Positions 49,742 to 64,000 of a DNA stretch of 64,000 nucleotides are shown here, one piece after another. Under the pieces are notes generated by a model that saw nothing but the letters and a program-made list of their open reading frames with translations, did no database searches and had not been told where the DNA came from. Both the position numbers and the translations under genes were made by a program. The first letter of the stretch is position 1. Each line of letters starts with the position of its first letter. This stretch comes from Glandiceps talaboti (lineage: Eukaryota; Hemichordata; Enteropneusta; Spengelidae): positions 5,375,422 to 5,439,421 of the forward strand of contig NC_135563.1 in the NCBI RefSeq assembly GCF_964340395.1. Direction: 5' to 3'.

Positions 49742-52700
49742 TGTGATAATATGTTCCGATTCATCATTTGATACACTAATTTATGCCATTGTGGAGACTT
49801 ACATAAGAAATGTGTGACGTTCTTTAAGCGTTCGATTTATGGGATATGATTTGCTTTATTGTAGAATGTCAGGAATCCTGAGGGATCTTCTAAGTGTTCA
49901 ATAGAATATGATATATACAACCCATTTCAAGTTAATAGTGTTCACAAGTTCTGTTTCATACAACCACACAGAAACAAATGGGAAACTACACAAATGCTAA
50001 ACTTTTAATTAAGATAGTGTAAGAGTGGATAAATACAGATTTTTGCAACATTTGTCTATAAATGAGATTACCCAATGACAATGTATTACCATGTAGACTT
50101 TGAAACATTGGTGCCACACTGGCTTTCTCCGGTTGCAGTACGTGTAGCGAGTGAGAGTAAGAGTAAGAGTGGCGACAAAACCTCTCCCATTTAATTGTTA
50201 ATACCATGGCCTGCGTTAAAGGGCAAAGTTTACAAACCTGTTAATTGCCATAGACACTATATACAATGTACATGTATGGCAAGGATATATGTGTCGTAGT
50301 GTTTACGCGACTCCTCTGACTAAGTAAAACCATATCCCTTGGAGAGAGATGACAAAACCAAGGTAGTGTTGAAACCGATTTAATCTACCTATTGACAATC
50401 TATGAATCTCTTTTCGATATGTCAATAAGAATTACCGGTACCGATCAACGTATAGTAGGGAATTATACTCAGCAAGAGGTACACACGAAGTCACTGTATA
50501 GGGACACGACCAGAATAAAACTTCAAGATAATTTATTAGCTGACACCGGCTGGAACACCACTTCAATACAGATCTCGGGAGATTTAAAATCTTAGAATCA
50601 CCCCAACAAGCCCCAAGCTACCACCCATCTCTCCCTAAAGTTACAATAGTTATCCTATCTTATAGCCCAGAAAAGGGGCGTCTCTCGATATGCAAAGCAT
50701 ATTAAAATCACAACACAATTCTTATTCTACTCTGTACGTGCGAAGAGTAATATTAGAGTCTAAAATGCGATTTTGTTGGCGTCTGTCAAATCGCTACCTA
50801 GTCTTGCTGCTAGATGTTCGTGCTTTCTTTCGATACTATAAGCGAACGAAGTTCGCAGTGAGGGCTTGCCTTGGATGTTCCATCCTCGATAGCGATGTTC
50901 GATCGTGTGTCGTATTGTATCGGAAGAACATCCGAGGTCTAGCAGATAGACTAATCGCTACCATGAAAAGAGGCCAATGGTTTGCGTGATGTTGAAAATA
51001 AAACGTCCATATGATTATTATATTGAAACGGCTTAGTGAATACACACAACTAGCACTATGTGTTCCAACTCAGACTCAGACCACTAATGAATATTTTCAG
51101 TGGTCTGAGGTTACACAGACAAGGAACACAAAATTGCAGTCCCGTGCTTTTATAATGTTTTGCACTCGCAAATCCGTCATCAAAGAATGTACACTTGCTA
51201 TTGAATCCAGGATGAATAAAGTTTAAACGTTGTAAACCTTTCTCGCATAAGCTTATATTCTGACAGTGATGTTGAATTTGAGGGAAAATTCTGTTTGACA
51301 ATAGAATAGACTAGCGAAGATTACTGACTACATAGCTCTTCAATGTAAGTGTGAGCAGTGAAGTGAAAACAGCTAGTGTACTTCCCGTTTCTCGGACAAG
51401 GCAACATTATATCGCCCTTCACATGCAATTGTTTGTAACTGTTAAAACAAAAGGCGTTCTATAGAATATCATATCCCTTCGTCGCTAAAATTAACAGAGA
51501 CGAGAAAATGACGGAAATGCAAGTTATCGAACATTCAGGAAAAACACCTTTTTCAGTTAGAAAAACTTCCCTTTTTGAAATGGAGATTAGTCTCCAGCAT
51601 CATTTTCACAAACCTGCGAAGAGGCCTTGATTGACACAACATTGTACAGTCATGGACACAGTCTATCTGAGAGACATTCCTTACTGTTCACAAATATAGA
51701 CATTTCTACTAGGCTACATCCATTTCGTAGGGTCTATGATCCATCTCAGACCGGTTGACCACAAGTGGTCTGAGGGTTCATGTCGCCCTGCTTGCATACG
51801 GAGTAAGTCGCCTACGAAGAGACAGTTGTGAAACCTGGGCTTACCTGAAATGCTAGTAACTAAAGATTTAACGCATCTGTGTTCAAATATCAGCAATAAA
51901 TCGACTATTTAGTAATTTTACCTCGCCTTGGCTACAAAAGTACTAGTCCCAGTCCGGAGGACTAGAAATCCCGAAATCACAAGTTCAATCGTAATTTATG
52001 CCCAAGTGGACGCCCGATCAAATGTGGCGGAGTTTGTAAGGCGGGACTTTGAAATCAGTCGGAACTGGAAAAGTTCCGATTTCGCCACTTTTTGTGATCG
52101 TACCAGCGACTACTATCGTCAAAAAGATGTAAAATGAGTACATATTCGACCGATTGCTAATATTTGATAGCTTTATATAAAAAAAAATATATGTAATTAT
52201 TTTGTTATTGGTGCGAAAGTATTTTGTTTTCGCACTCGCTATAGGCCGGTTACTTTTCGTAGGACGGTGTTGAGCGAAACGCGTGCACCGTCTGCAAGCA
52301 GGACTGTCATCCATGGTACAACATCTGAGCACAGGCAAGGAACACAGTTTCTTGTCTGTGATCTGAGGTACAACTACTGACCATTATCGGATTGAGAGGT
52401 GTCAACGAGTTCCAGTAAGATGCTTAGTTTAGACAAACAAGTTTTATTTACACATAGCCCCAAAACGTAGGCTGGTGGCGTTATTCACCATATGGGTACA
52501 GGTGTAAGAAGGTGCTAAAAGGTGTTACTTTTAGCATCGGCAGAATTGTAATGCGTTTAAATGGTTTGTTTCATTTAAACAAAATGTAGCAAGAAATTGA
52601 ATTTGTTCTTTCTATCTTAAACTAGCAGCAACTGGGACATTTTTCTCATCAAGTAATCAAAGTAACCAAGGATATATTCACTAAACAATTGGACAAATAC

Positions 52701-53040
52701 TAAAGATACTGCATCTGTCAATTAAGTTAGAATCTTGAGCGAAACTCGGTAATGAATGTCACTATATCCAACTGTAAGGTTGTAACTGGAGTATCATTTT
52801 TCAATTCGACAACCACAATCTATTCATCACTGGAAATTGTTATATACCAATAATTAGGCTCTGTACATGTTAAACCACGGTCTACATTATCCATAAGTAT
52901 CACGAAAACAGATTGAAAACGTGATCGCAAGTGAGGGTACTGATTTTGGGTACGGAACGAAGAATCAATTTAATGTTTTCGTGTATTAATTTAAAGCTAC
53001 AACAAACATACCTGTACCCACAGGTGGTGCAACACTGTGT
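49742..53040. other. Gene-poor stretch with hairpins
   Basis: No gene recognised. An inverted pair around CTCAGACCACT (51058-51131), short perfect hairpins at 51943-51965, 52059-52079 and 52211-52235, and locally raised CpG near 51930-52330. Frames 50690-50989 +, 51928-52137 + and 52018-52338 - have no known domain. Confidence 0.5.
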
Positions 53041-53042
53041 TT

Positions 53043-53308
<266 letters not shown>

Positions 53309-53309
<1 letters not shown>

Positions 53310-56300
53310 TTTTAATGGAAAGGTACTAGAAAACAAGATATATAACATATCTTTTCTTTAAACGTTACATTGAAGGAGCTGATAACTTTTTTAAAAATTC
53401 ATAACATCTTTCATATTAATACCTGTCGCAAGAGTACACCACTCGTTTCCATGTTAGTTTTCTAGCATTTTTGATACAACCATTCAGAAACCAGTAAGAC
53501 GCTGCACATGAGTTTGTTGCGACATTTTGTCTATAATTATGAACTAAATAAAATGTCACTATGCAGATAGACATTATATGTAGACATCAAAACAATGGCG
53601 CCTGTGTGTTTGCGTCTAGTTGCAATACGTCTAGGTGCGTTATTTCATTTTAACTAAATGTTGCAAGAAACTGAGATCTTGCTACCTTAAACAATGTAGA
53701 ATATGCAGATTCTTTTTTTTTGGTGTCTGCAGTGTATGCTAACATGAAACGGGTTGCATATTTGTTGAAGCTCATTTTATACAGATAGTACGAACGTAAC
53801 TATAACGGACACACACACAGTGTACAACATGTGAATTATCAATCTTATCAACACATATCTCTGTTAATCAAGTGTACATCAGGCAGAAAACTCTGTGATA
53901 TATTACTGTGAAAGACAATATCCGTCTGATGGCAAAGGATTTTGGGTTATATACGACAGTATTGAAACGACGATGGCACAATTAACCATATTCCTAGATG
54001 AGTAGATTATCTTGACATTGATAGTGTACCAATAAGTTCCGATATGTTTGTGTGTTTGGTATTAAAACCATGTATGTTATTTACTATCACACGTCAACAA
54101 GACACCAAACAAGAACGATAATAATTCATTACATTGATAAGCCCTTTGACTGTTTGCTAGAAATCAACATTTAGTACAAGATGTCGAAAATTAAGTGGAA
54201 CGTAAATTTCTCGCCAATCTATGTATAGAATGTTAACACCTATAAAAACCAACATCAAACATATACTCATTGGCGTGAGAATTTTCACGCAACAAGACAC
54301 TTGATGACTTTACTCCGATGGCACATTTGAAGAGGCAATGCTATATCAAACTTTACGTCAACGAAACGAACATATCGTAAGTAGTATGTTCTGTTCTGTT
54401 CAAACGTGATCATGAATATTGTTAAACAATGAAACGGTGTCTCTTTTTTTCGGTGAGGTTAACATTTTGGCATTTTTTGGCATTAACACAATGGCTGTTA
54501 TGCAGCATCTATTTCCCGAGACCGAAAGCTGGAGGAAGTAGGTGCTACGTAACAGTACGAGGGGTAATATGATGGCTACTAGTGTCCACAGAAAATAAGG
54601 AAATAAGTGATTTAGAAGACATGCTATTCTCATGCACGTATTCTTTCCAAAGTCATTGCAAACCACACATAGGATTCCCATGCTACTGAAACAGTGCCCT
54701 AGGGAAAATAGAAAAAAGAATATAGCCCTATATATGCAAATTGAGGTGTCTATGGGTCACTAGTTCATACCATGCGATACGACCTATAAGCTAATCCATG
54801 AAAGCTGTATGGAACGATTTTTTATACATTATATCATATTAATTTTTCATGAGAATGCAAACATTTCAATGAGTGATTGCAGACTGAAATGCTGAAAGTG
54901 CAAATTTCGGTGAAATTCTCGATTATGGCTAGTTGACATTAATATAACCAATCAAAGTGTCTTCAAATCTGCTCAATGTTTGTGTACATATATAGCTACC
55001 AGAGTACGTTTACTGCGCTTGTACAGTTTTGACAGATAAAATTATAAATAGAACACGTCTTTCACTCTCACTATAGATAAAATAGTGATAAGACATGCAC
55101 ATTGCTCAAAAGTTCAAAGATTTTGATTCAGAATCCTGAAATTGGAAATTGAAAATTTATCAATAGTCTCAAATCACCGTTACAGGCATGAGGATTATTG
55201 GTTTTTAAAACCCCCATTAGTTTGGACTGAAGCTCGCCATGATAGAATAATTGTTTTGGCATTGACGTATTAGTGAAATCACGAGATGATAGGTACTTAG
55301 GTGAATATTGTTATAACGAATGGAATGACAAATAGAGCAGTTAGGCACTCATATACACTACTCAAAAGACCTTTTTAACTGTTCACTAGCAATTTCCCAG
55401 CGTTCTCTGTTTGATTGATCACATTTCTATCTAAGCAGGTGACAATAATTTTATAGCCATAGGGAAATGGAAAATATATTCGGTTATTTTCTTCAATTAC
55501 GATCGCAATATATTTATCATTGAAAAGTAAATATCTCGGGAAATGAGCAGCATCACACAGTATAGGGTCTAGTAATTACTGTGTGTAGAAGTGGAATTGT
55601 CATTTTATTCATTTATTGTATTACTGTCAAAAAAGTAAGTATGAATTTGTTCAACATTGTGACTCAAAATTGTATTTAAAAAAATGAAAAACCGAAAGGT
55701 TGTCCTACTTTTAATATTAATGCATGTGACTAATGTCAAAGCTTAACAAATAAATAAATAGTACCCTTTCAATGTAAAAGAGGCCGTTTTCATAAATTTC
55801 CTAATTCCAAAAAAACTAATCAGTGCATAACCACAAGATATCATACATTACTTTTAAAAGAATTTTTAAAGTACGCTAGCTGGTTGTAATTTATTGAAGA
55901 TGATATAGCAACATAATTTGTATGCATAAGTACAACTATTATATACTTTTGGTTCTATCTTTTAATACCGAGGTATTGTAATGGGAATTGTTATGGTCTT
56001 AGAAATGATTTCAGCTTAATGATAAATATCACTCGATTTTCAGTATTGGTAAATGTCAAGGTTTATATATTGAGTAAGACTTGGAATCGTTATCTTTCAT
56101 TACTATGCTTGTCCTTTCATGTGCATACTCCCTCTCAAGTGTATTCCTTAGGTTTGTGAAATACCTTATTTTTTACTTGCCCGTAAACCACTTTCAAATA
56201 ACACAATTTGTCGTATGTTTGGGATGAGATTATGCAGATATATTTCATTTTCACATCTGTCATAACTCAATCAATCGGCAAATATAAAATAAAGATTGGT

Positions 56301-57734
56301 ATATCGCTCCATCGTTATTTTCGTATCTAACTCAGGAAGAACTAAATGTATAACTAACCCAATTAGGTATGCACTGAAATGATCTCATTGCAAAAACATG
56401 AACTGGTCATATAACCGAGAGAAAAATGTTCCTATAACGTATTGAACAGTTAATAAACTAATATTGAAAACCCATTACAAGAAGATCGTATGATCATGGT
56501 GCAGTGAGCATGGTAAACTCACACAAGTTGATCTAATATCAAAAACCTCACATATGAACAAGGTATTGAAAAAGGTAAATTGAACAAATCAACACAGTGT
56601 GCACATAGATGGCGCCAGCTAGTCCCATCTACCCACAGAGCATTCAATTATTTTATCATATGATCCTTTCCGCCGTATTTATTACATAGTTTTTTTTTGT
56701 ACGGATTTGAAAGGTTACAAAAATTGCCTCATATGGGACGGCCGTCCAAACACTGTGATTTCCTAATTTATCCAATGATAATTACTAATTACTCATGCAT
56801 CTTGTAGTAGCTAGCGGACTCGACTTTACTAAAGGCGTAACGAAGTGCAATATTGCTATAACATAACAAATAAGATGATCACTTCAAAGATATGTCGCGC
56901 GAACGTATACAAAGCATACTTTGCATTTTCGTGAAAATCGCCCATTTGTAAAGGTAAAATCATTCATAAACATTAACAATCCATCATGTAACATAAAGTA
57001 CGGGTGTACGTACTTCATTGCGTTTAATGTCCGATAAAAACTAAAACTAGCAAATGAATACAAATTTAAAGAGTTTCAACCCAATTTTACTCTTTGAATA
57101 ATAAAACATTACATTTAATATCTTTAGTCATATTAATTATGCACACTATCATTCATCTTACTCTAATTACGTAATTTTAATTCGTAGCCAAATTCTTTTT
57201 GAAGCTATTGACAAACTGAAATTGTCAGTAACTGCAGCCCCTAAACTCATTACATTTGGAAGATATGCATGCAAAGTCATAATCATGATTGCATCATTTG
57301 ATATATACTTAACAACATATGGAGTTGACTTATATATTGACTTAAGTCACCATCTGACTAATGCACATTGCCATTACCTACTCACACTGCAGCCTTAATT
57401 TACAGAACAGCGTCGTCTTGGTAACACATTAATTCTCAATACATGGGACGAGTATAGAGCATAAGTTTTTATCAGCATTAGCAACTGCTCGTATAACCCC
57501 TTGCATGTGATATTTGCATCGATATATCAGTTAATCTTTGAATCGACAATTTGACATACTTAAATTCGTTGAGATTATGAAAATTACTGAAATCTTAAGA
57601 AAGTCATTGATAGCTTAGTAACTCTGAGGTGTTGTCACTGCGATTGTAAAAAAATCACTATCATGTTTAGCTGTACGAAAGGAATCGTAAAAGGAATAAT
57701 CATTGAAAATATCCTTCTATGACATGTGATAATT

Positions 57735-57738
<4 letters not shown>
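53309..57738. other. No recognisable gene or element
   Basis: AT-rich DNA. The 93-codon minus frame at 54400-54681 contains a hydrophobic stretch but lacks the GN and NLxxADL motifs expected of a receptor exon 1. A TTTCATTT.AAC.AAATGT.GC-like segment near 53643 resembles 52569. Confidence 0.5.
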
Positions 57739-57814
<76 letters not shown>

Positions 57815-57827
57815 TAAATATATATAT
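57739..57827. repeat. (AT)n microsatellite
   Basis: AT run to 57807 with a short imperfect extension. Confidence 0.97.
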
Positions 57828-59893
57828 ATCTAAAGGGATAGCATAGCATGATTTTTCCATGGGATTTGTAATTATCGGTTTTTATAAAATACTTGCATGT
57901 ATCTCTATTGGGAAATACACTCTTGTAAAAGTTACTCGGGTGATAAAACTCATGGGACACATAGAAGGGATATGTATTGGCGACATGAAAGGAATTACGG
58001 ATTTCTCGTGAGGTAATGTTAACCGTTTGAAAGAAAGACATTAATGATGTTAAATTGAAATTAGTGATATCGCATCATCATTCTGTTTGGACATGTATCA
58101 CCTATCTAGACGAAGACCTAACATGTATCCAATACGATGTAAAGCCTATTCGTTCTGTCATTACATTCGTTTGGGCGATTAAATAGAATGATATGTTATG
58201 GTATACTTTGTTCACTGTCCAAATGATGAAATCAATTTTGAAAAAGTGCAACTAATGTAAATTTCGATGGAACGAATATTGTTTTGTATATGTATATTCG
58301 CTGAAGGCAGAAAACAGAGTTATTACTGTAAGATTGACTCAATAACGACCAACCAGGCTGTATATAATAGGATGATGGAATGGTCTCTAATCTATAATAC
58401 ACTAACAATTTAACTGGGATGACTTTTTTTCATTTTCTTCAGCCAATACATAAGAGTTGAATGATTTTAATATATCTGGCAGTAATGGATTAATTTCATC
58501 ATAGCTGTATTAAGTTCAACACACATAGACACATGTTATGTGTTAGAGAGTAGGGCGTTAATATCTGTCAAAGATGTTCAAATGTTTTTACTAAGATCCT
58601 TGTCACATTAATTTCAACGAAGCACACATCTTCATCTACTTATGCAGCAAAGTATCCAGCTTTACTAGTCCGTAACAGAAACCCGTGAAATGACATGTAC
58701 ATTATTTTGACGAGTTCATTCCTTGCACGAATGTTGTAAGAGATAGGGACACCATTCAAGGTAAGAACACTTTTAAAGCTGTGTAATCTTGTATAGCCTT
58801 AAAAGTGATGATTATAGCATAATTTCAGAGATACTACGACACTGATAGGACGACGTCATACTGTTTGTTAGAATATATCCCAAAGGCAAACTTTACATGA
58901 ATCAGAGCCGGTCCAATGTGCTTGCTGATTCATCACCTCGGCGACGTTCTGACGTGCTCACCAAAATGCAAGCCTTCCATGCTTCGAGGTGCCGAAACTT
59001 TTATATGGCCCCAATATGGCTGGTTGCCAAAGCAATGGGCCCTAGACCTGCTTCTATTAATGCTGTGATTATCCCTTTTTGACTGTAACTTTAGGGTCAG
59101 AAAACCCATTTTAATCATTACCAAGAGCGTATAAGTATTCTATAACAGGCACGTTTATTTTGTAGATGTATCATGATACGGTATAACAATTTTATATTAC
59201 AATAAATGTAGGGTTGAAGATAGTCTATTGGATATATGAAAACGTTTACAGAAAAAGAATTGTTTCTTCTCATAATTTGCAATGAAAAGTGTTCTATAAT
59301 GAAGATATTTTATATTAGATTATCAACTATATATATATACGTTTACTAGAAACAGTTGTGAACAAAAGAACAAGCGTACTGTATGCAAACATTAGACCAT
59401 AGGTGTGTATTAAATACTATTGTTTTAACATTTCAACAATTCAACATTGGAAGAGTAAGGTTTAACGACTTACGTATACGCTGTGTGAGCAGTGATTGAC
59501 ATTGTGTGCACGACTGACTGTTATAAGGATAATATGGAAACCAAAATATAAATAGTCTAAGAGATGTTACTTGTTCAATCGTCATTTAACAGTCCCCGCT
59601 GGCCAAACAAGACATCATTGCAAACATATCATTTAATCAACTATCAACATTCTAATAACTTACAATATAGAGAATGGAAATTGTCCACCATTTATTGTGG
59701 AACTGAAGCATACGCATACTGTTAGTTTAATGAAATTTTTCTTTATCGCATCGCTTATGTGAACTTTGCTAGCTAAAGAGTAATGAATAACGCTACATCG
59801 CACAGCTAATAAGACAAAAGTAGACTTGATGCAGATTTACAACCATTCAGGTATGAATAGGATGATCAATGGCGCCCTATAAGGAGACCATAT
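57828..59893. other. No recognisable gene or element
   Basis: A slightly GC-richer 61-codon frame at 58897-59082 + contains a hairpin (CACCTCGGCG with CGAGGTGCCG) and no known domain. Confidence 0.45.
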
Positions 59894-59967
59894 TCATTTA
59901 TTTATTCATTCATTCATTCGTTCGTTCATTCATTCATTCATTCATTCATTCATTCATTCATTCATTG
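59894..59967. repeat. (TTCA)n microsatellite
   Basis: About 18 tetranucleotide units with TTCG variants. Confidence 0.97.
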
Positions 59968-61840
59968 CCAATTTAAAGTAAGTGACAATTACATAATGAA
60001 AGGAAATAAATAAACAAATTGGCAATTTTGGAGTAAAAAATAGCTTTCCGCAAATCAAGTTTGGCTCTACCTCAGAGTTCATATGCATCAACAGCTATAA
60101 GGGCTGCACAGAACTAGAAGAACAATCATAATTGGGAGAAAATATCAAAGCGAGCTAACAATGCAAGAATGTGTATTATATTCAAATGTTTAAATTTCAT
60201 CAAGTAGGTACTCTTTATTGTGACTATCATCCCCAAAAAACTGTCATGTACTCTGTAAATTCACTTTGTACAACATTATAAACGAGATATTTTAGGCGAG
60301 GTCTTTATTCATGTCTTTCACATTGCAATTCCTGTTTGACGGTTTTGGAATACTTATTGTACCGTGATATTGTTTCTATACAAGCCTTTTTAAAATAAAA
60401 TCAGCCGTGGAGACCTGGTTAACACGTGAAGGGAATTCCCTGATTATTTAAACATCAAGCCAAATCAACGAATCACGAGCCATCATAACATTTTGTAACA
60501 CATGTCATCATTTTCCCCGTCTTTGTGATTTGTCAATATCGGGTCACGTGGTATGCATTTGTTTGTTCTGTTCAACATAAATGATGTCGTACCGATCAAC
60601 GTTTTTGCATGATGATGCCTGTATAGCAACTTCAAGGGTTTTACAATTTCCTGAAGACAAACGTGTGTCAGAAACCGCTTGGGAATGACCAAATTCTATA
60701 ATTAATATTTAAGTAGTAACTTTTCACAGATTTCTGTTTCGTTCTCTGTTCACTGAGCGTACATGTACTATATACTTTCGAGGCATACAATAAGGGAAAT
60801 GATGTGATATGTTGCAAAACATAGGTTGACTGGTAACACTTGCGAAACATCACACGTCAGTTTTCCTCAGGCCTACATCTCACCACAACACATACAGTTT
60901 CCCTTGGGCTCCTTGCCATATTCATCATGACTACAGTTTCCCAATCGGATATATGTAGGGCATGAACTAAGTCGAGGAAAGTACTACAAATAAGGCCTAG
61001 TAATTATCGAACATGTTTTATGGTTACCTATAAAATAGTACAATTTACGATTTTGACGTAAACCATTTCTAATGAGCTTAGCGTCAATTATCCCTTTATT
61101 TAGATAAGCTGTTACTTTACAGTTATTTGCAAATATATTTCTTTTTTGCTTTCATTAACGGTCTGGTTTGTTCGCTATCGTTGACGATTTTAACTGTCCA
61201 ACCAATGAACACACATTGTATAGTGTATGTATCATGCGAAGATCTCAATATGTTTCTTTCCATAGCGATCATAAAAAAACTATCATGGCGTTACAAACTA
61301 CCCCATAAATTTTGTAACTATAGATACTTTACAAATTGACATCACAATAAATTCTGTGTTCTATATTTTTGTACCTTTCTGGGAATTTGGGCGGGATATG
61401 GATCTGTGCATGCCTAGGTAGCATATTCCAGTTCACGTACAACACGAGCACAGTTATCTCATTATATATCAATTTATTATTGACGTTTCCAGAGGTACTA
61501 GTAAATGAATCAAAGTCTTGCGTACCATTTCAATGGTCACGATTGAACTCTTCGAAATATTTCAAGCAACAAAACTTATATTTAGATGGACACTGCAGTC
61601 TTGATTTTAATTTAGATATAATTATATATATTTATATACATAAAACACAATATTAAGTAGGAAATTGATGTGCCTTGATTCTGTTTTAAGACGACTAACC
61701 ATATAGTTCTATGAAGTTCCAAATTCTATCTCGTGGACGTGAATGGTGGATGTCAATTCTATATAGTTAGGGCTGTCGTAATGGAAGTTTGCTAACATAT
61801 ATTTCTTTTCATGCCAACACTTTAAAATAAGTTCAAATTT
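59968..61840. other. No recognisable gene or element
   Basis: Only short frames without motifs (60483-60692 -, 61127-61339 +, 61369-61656 +). Confidence 0.5.
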
Positions 61841-61842
61841 TG

Positions 61843-61912
<70 letters not shown>
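61841..61912. repeat. (TA)n microsatellite
   Basis: About 70 bp of TA. Confidence 0.97.
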
Positions 61913-61919
<7 letters not shown>

Positions 61920-62825
61920 TGTGTCTACGTTTCTATTTGCAGTGGTTCTGTACACTAAACAATAGACTAGTTGGGAACATAATCGAATGGAACAGTACAG
62001 TAGATGTTATTTACCCAAGATAACATTTCCGCCATGGAGACTACTCTCTGGCCCTAGGTTACAGCATTTGGCTGTGTATTCTATACGTAAATGACTTCAT
62101 TTTTATATCTTCGAAAGAGAAATTTAATAAACATTTTCATTACCTGTGGAAATGAAAGATATGTAGCTTATTCCTTAAAGTCTTAATTAAATTTCTTGGC
62201 ACCAATATTCATACCAACCGGCTTATCTTTTGGCGTCAGCATCATAAACGTTCAGTTCCTTAACTTACTAAAGTTAGTTCTCAGAGGATTTTGAGCATAT
62301 TCTTTTTCAATTGTGCAGTCTTCATTTGACGCCGTCGTTTGTTTGTCTCGTACATGTGATATTTTCGTAGAGATTTATTTAAAGTTGAATATACCTGGAC
62401 ATGGTAGTCGGTTACAGCTGTGACATTTACATTCGGAGTCGCCGTTATTTTCAAAACCATTCGATGACATAGGCTGGACCCCTTTTTACAGATCACGAAT
62501 CTCGCAGACAGTGTGAATGACGTCTCCGTTTGGAATGATGAAGCTTATGTATAATTTGCTTTTCACTGATTCGAAGACTTCTAACTTTTCTATGTTTTTC
62601 TGACTCACACAGCGCTAGCCATACAGTTTAATGCGTTGTATCACACAGGAAATCCTAAATGAATAGTATACCTTTAAAGTGGCCATATGGTTGAGAATTT
62701 GATTTATAAAGCAATTTTATCATGGGCTTCTTGAAAAACCAGTGTGAAATAACATATGCCAAGTCCTTATTTGTAACTCAATAAATTGAAAAAGACTAGT
62801 AATTTTGTAAAGTGTTTGTTATTGG
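61913..62825. other. No recognisable gene or element
   Basis: A 71-codon minus frame (62281-62496) has no family match that I can recall. Confidence 0.5.
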
Positions 62826-62882
62826 TTGTATGTATGTATGTATGTATGTATGTATGTATGTATGTATGTATGTATGTATGTA
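62826..62882. repeat. (TATG)n microsatellite
   Basis: About 14 tetranucleotide units. Confidence 0.97.
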
Positions 62883-64000
62883 CAATAATAAAGTTTGTAC
62901 ACATTGTTTAGCTATTTTGCAATGTATTGAGTTACAACCACAGGCTTAATCAATGTTGCTTCACATTTATTTTGTCAAAAAGAGGTTACCTGGCGAAAGC
63001 TTGTGTGAGCTACTTAGTATTTCTTGTTGCAAAATGAAATTAAAAGTATGAACTTCATTGTTCATTGTTAAATGCGTTTATAACATTGTCCTTTTGCCAC
63101 ACATTATCCGCAAATGATACTCAGATAGGGAGAGAGATGCCACACACTAAAATCGAACAAAAGAAATAGATTTCATTGTAATCGATACAAGCTTTTTACC
63201 TTTGAGCAACATTCAGATTTTCAGCCACAGCATGATTAATGCAATCAGAATATTTCTAAATGCCAAATGTGAGGGGGGACAATAGTATCATCATACTGTA
63301 GCAACGTATTTTGAATGTCAATACGTTCAAAGGTACAGAACACATTTGTAATTCTGATCAATGGCGACATACATATGAAAATAATGCTTGTTCTACATAG
63401 GTAAAAGTTTGATTGCAGGTCACTATGTGGTTATCCCTCCTATAATGTGTACGTGTCCAACGATCGAATAATGTTATTGTGTATGATTATATGATTATTA
63501 GACTTTAGGTGATACCTCAAACTTGTTTCTGTTATATGACAGGGCCGCAGTTTACTTCTATGTCTTGAATTGATTTTCCCTATGCCATTACTCGAATGCA
63601 CGTATAGTAATAGTTTAGTACAAAGTTGACACCTACCCAAGATATTTCATGGGGGAGAGTGAAACGAACTAGCATTGGATAATACATTGAGAACCAAGGG
63701 GTATTCAAATTGTATACTATTTCAAACGTGACGTGCCCAATTTTATAAAATCAGATTTATCGAGAGGGTTGCTGTTATAGTAAGATATTGTATGCACATT
63801 GTTCACTCATGAACAAGACATTACTTTTGATTCTTAATAATGATTTGAATGACAGTAGCACTACTTTTAATATGCACTCATTTTCATATTTTTGCACAAA
63901 TTGGTCAAAGGCCTTTCCATTACATTATAAGGAAAGTGTTCCGCGAGAGTAGTTTTAGCTTGAACACCTTTTGATTTATTTTGGGGTTTTATTTTCTTAG
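62883..64000. other. No recognisable gene or element to the window end
   Basis: AT-rich. The receptor B exon 1 was looked for here on the minus strand (GN..L.., NLS.ADL, W..GEAMC) and not found. Confidence 0.5.

Noticed and set aside
54400-54681. Hydrophobic minus-strand frame considered as receptor B exon 1
   Set aside because: No GN motif of TM1, no NLxxADL of TM2, no terminal W..GEAMC and no matching phase-1 donor.
58897-59082. GC-richer 61-codon frame with a hairpin
   Set aside because: Too short, no domain, and the hairpin arms are brief and imperfect; could be chance.

Overview
This is animal (metazoan) nuclear DNA, most likely from a marine invertebrate bilaterian. The reasons are large introns, GT-AG splicing, an AT-rich base composition, very many simple-sequence repeats, and debris from non-LTR retrotransposons, a Penelope-like element, tRNA-derived SINEs, Helentron/'pearl'-like elements and foldback MITEs. 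I cannot name the phylum from the sequence alone.

The only convincing host genes are two tandem paralogues of a rhodopsin-family peptide receptor, both on the minus strand. They resemble the ecdysis-triggering-hormone / thyrotropin-releasing-hormone / ghrelin receptor group. Receptor A is complete: exon 1 (38099..37799: N-terminus, TM1, TM2) joins across a 19.1 kb intron to exon 2 (18691..17793: TM3-TM7 and tail), giving a 399-residue open frame. Receptor B is represented only by its exon 2 (48074..47173), with the same phase-1 splice site. Its exon 1 was not found up to 64000, so it probably lies beyond the window edge.

Layout. 1-2 kb: the decayed 3' end of a CR1/L2-like LINE, then a Penelope-like GIY-YIG endonuclease fragment, with an intact-looking hammerhead ribozyme between two (TA)n tracts. 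2-16.5 kb: mostly gene-free, with microsatellites and a 3.1 kb composite element (7832..10947) that has terminal inverted repeats and contains a second, Helentron-like element. 16.6-17.6 kb: another Helentron/pearl-like element just downstream of receptor A. 17.8-38.2 kb: receptor A; its giant intron holds a further Helentron-like copy, a decayed ribozyme-like foldback, a segmental duplication bracketed by 117 bp direct repeats, a SINE and a tRNA-like relic. 38.2-47 kb: a tRNA-like SINE head, a broken LINE reverse transcriptase and local repeats. 47.2-48.1 kb: receptor B exon 2. 48.1-64 kb: presumed 5' intron or upstream DNA of receptor B, with a 220 bp Mutator-like foldback MITE at 49.5 kb and long microsatellites.

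Most long open frames outside these loci translate microsatellites or AT-rich noncoding DNA. I saw no evidence of a new multi-gene system. The most interesting items are the ribozyme beside the Penelope-like fragment, the tandem receptor pair, and two unrelated element families that share one Helentron-like architecture.
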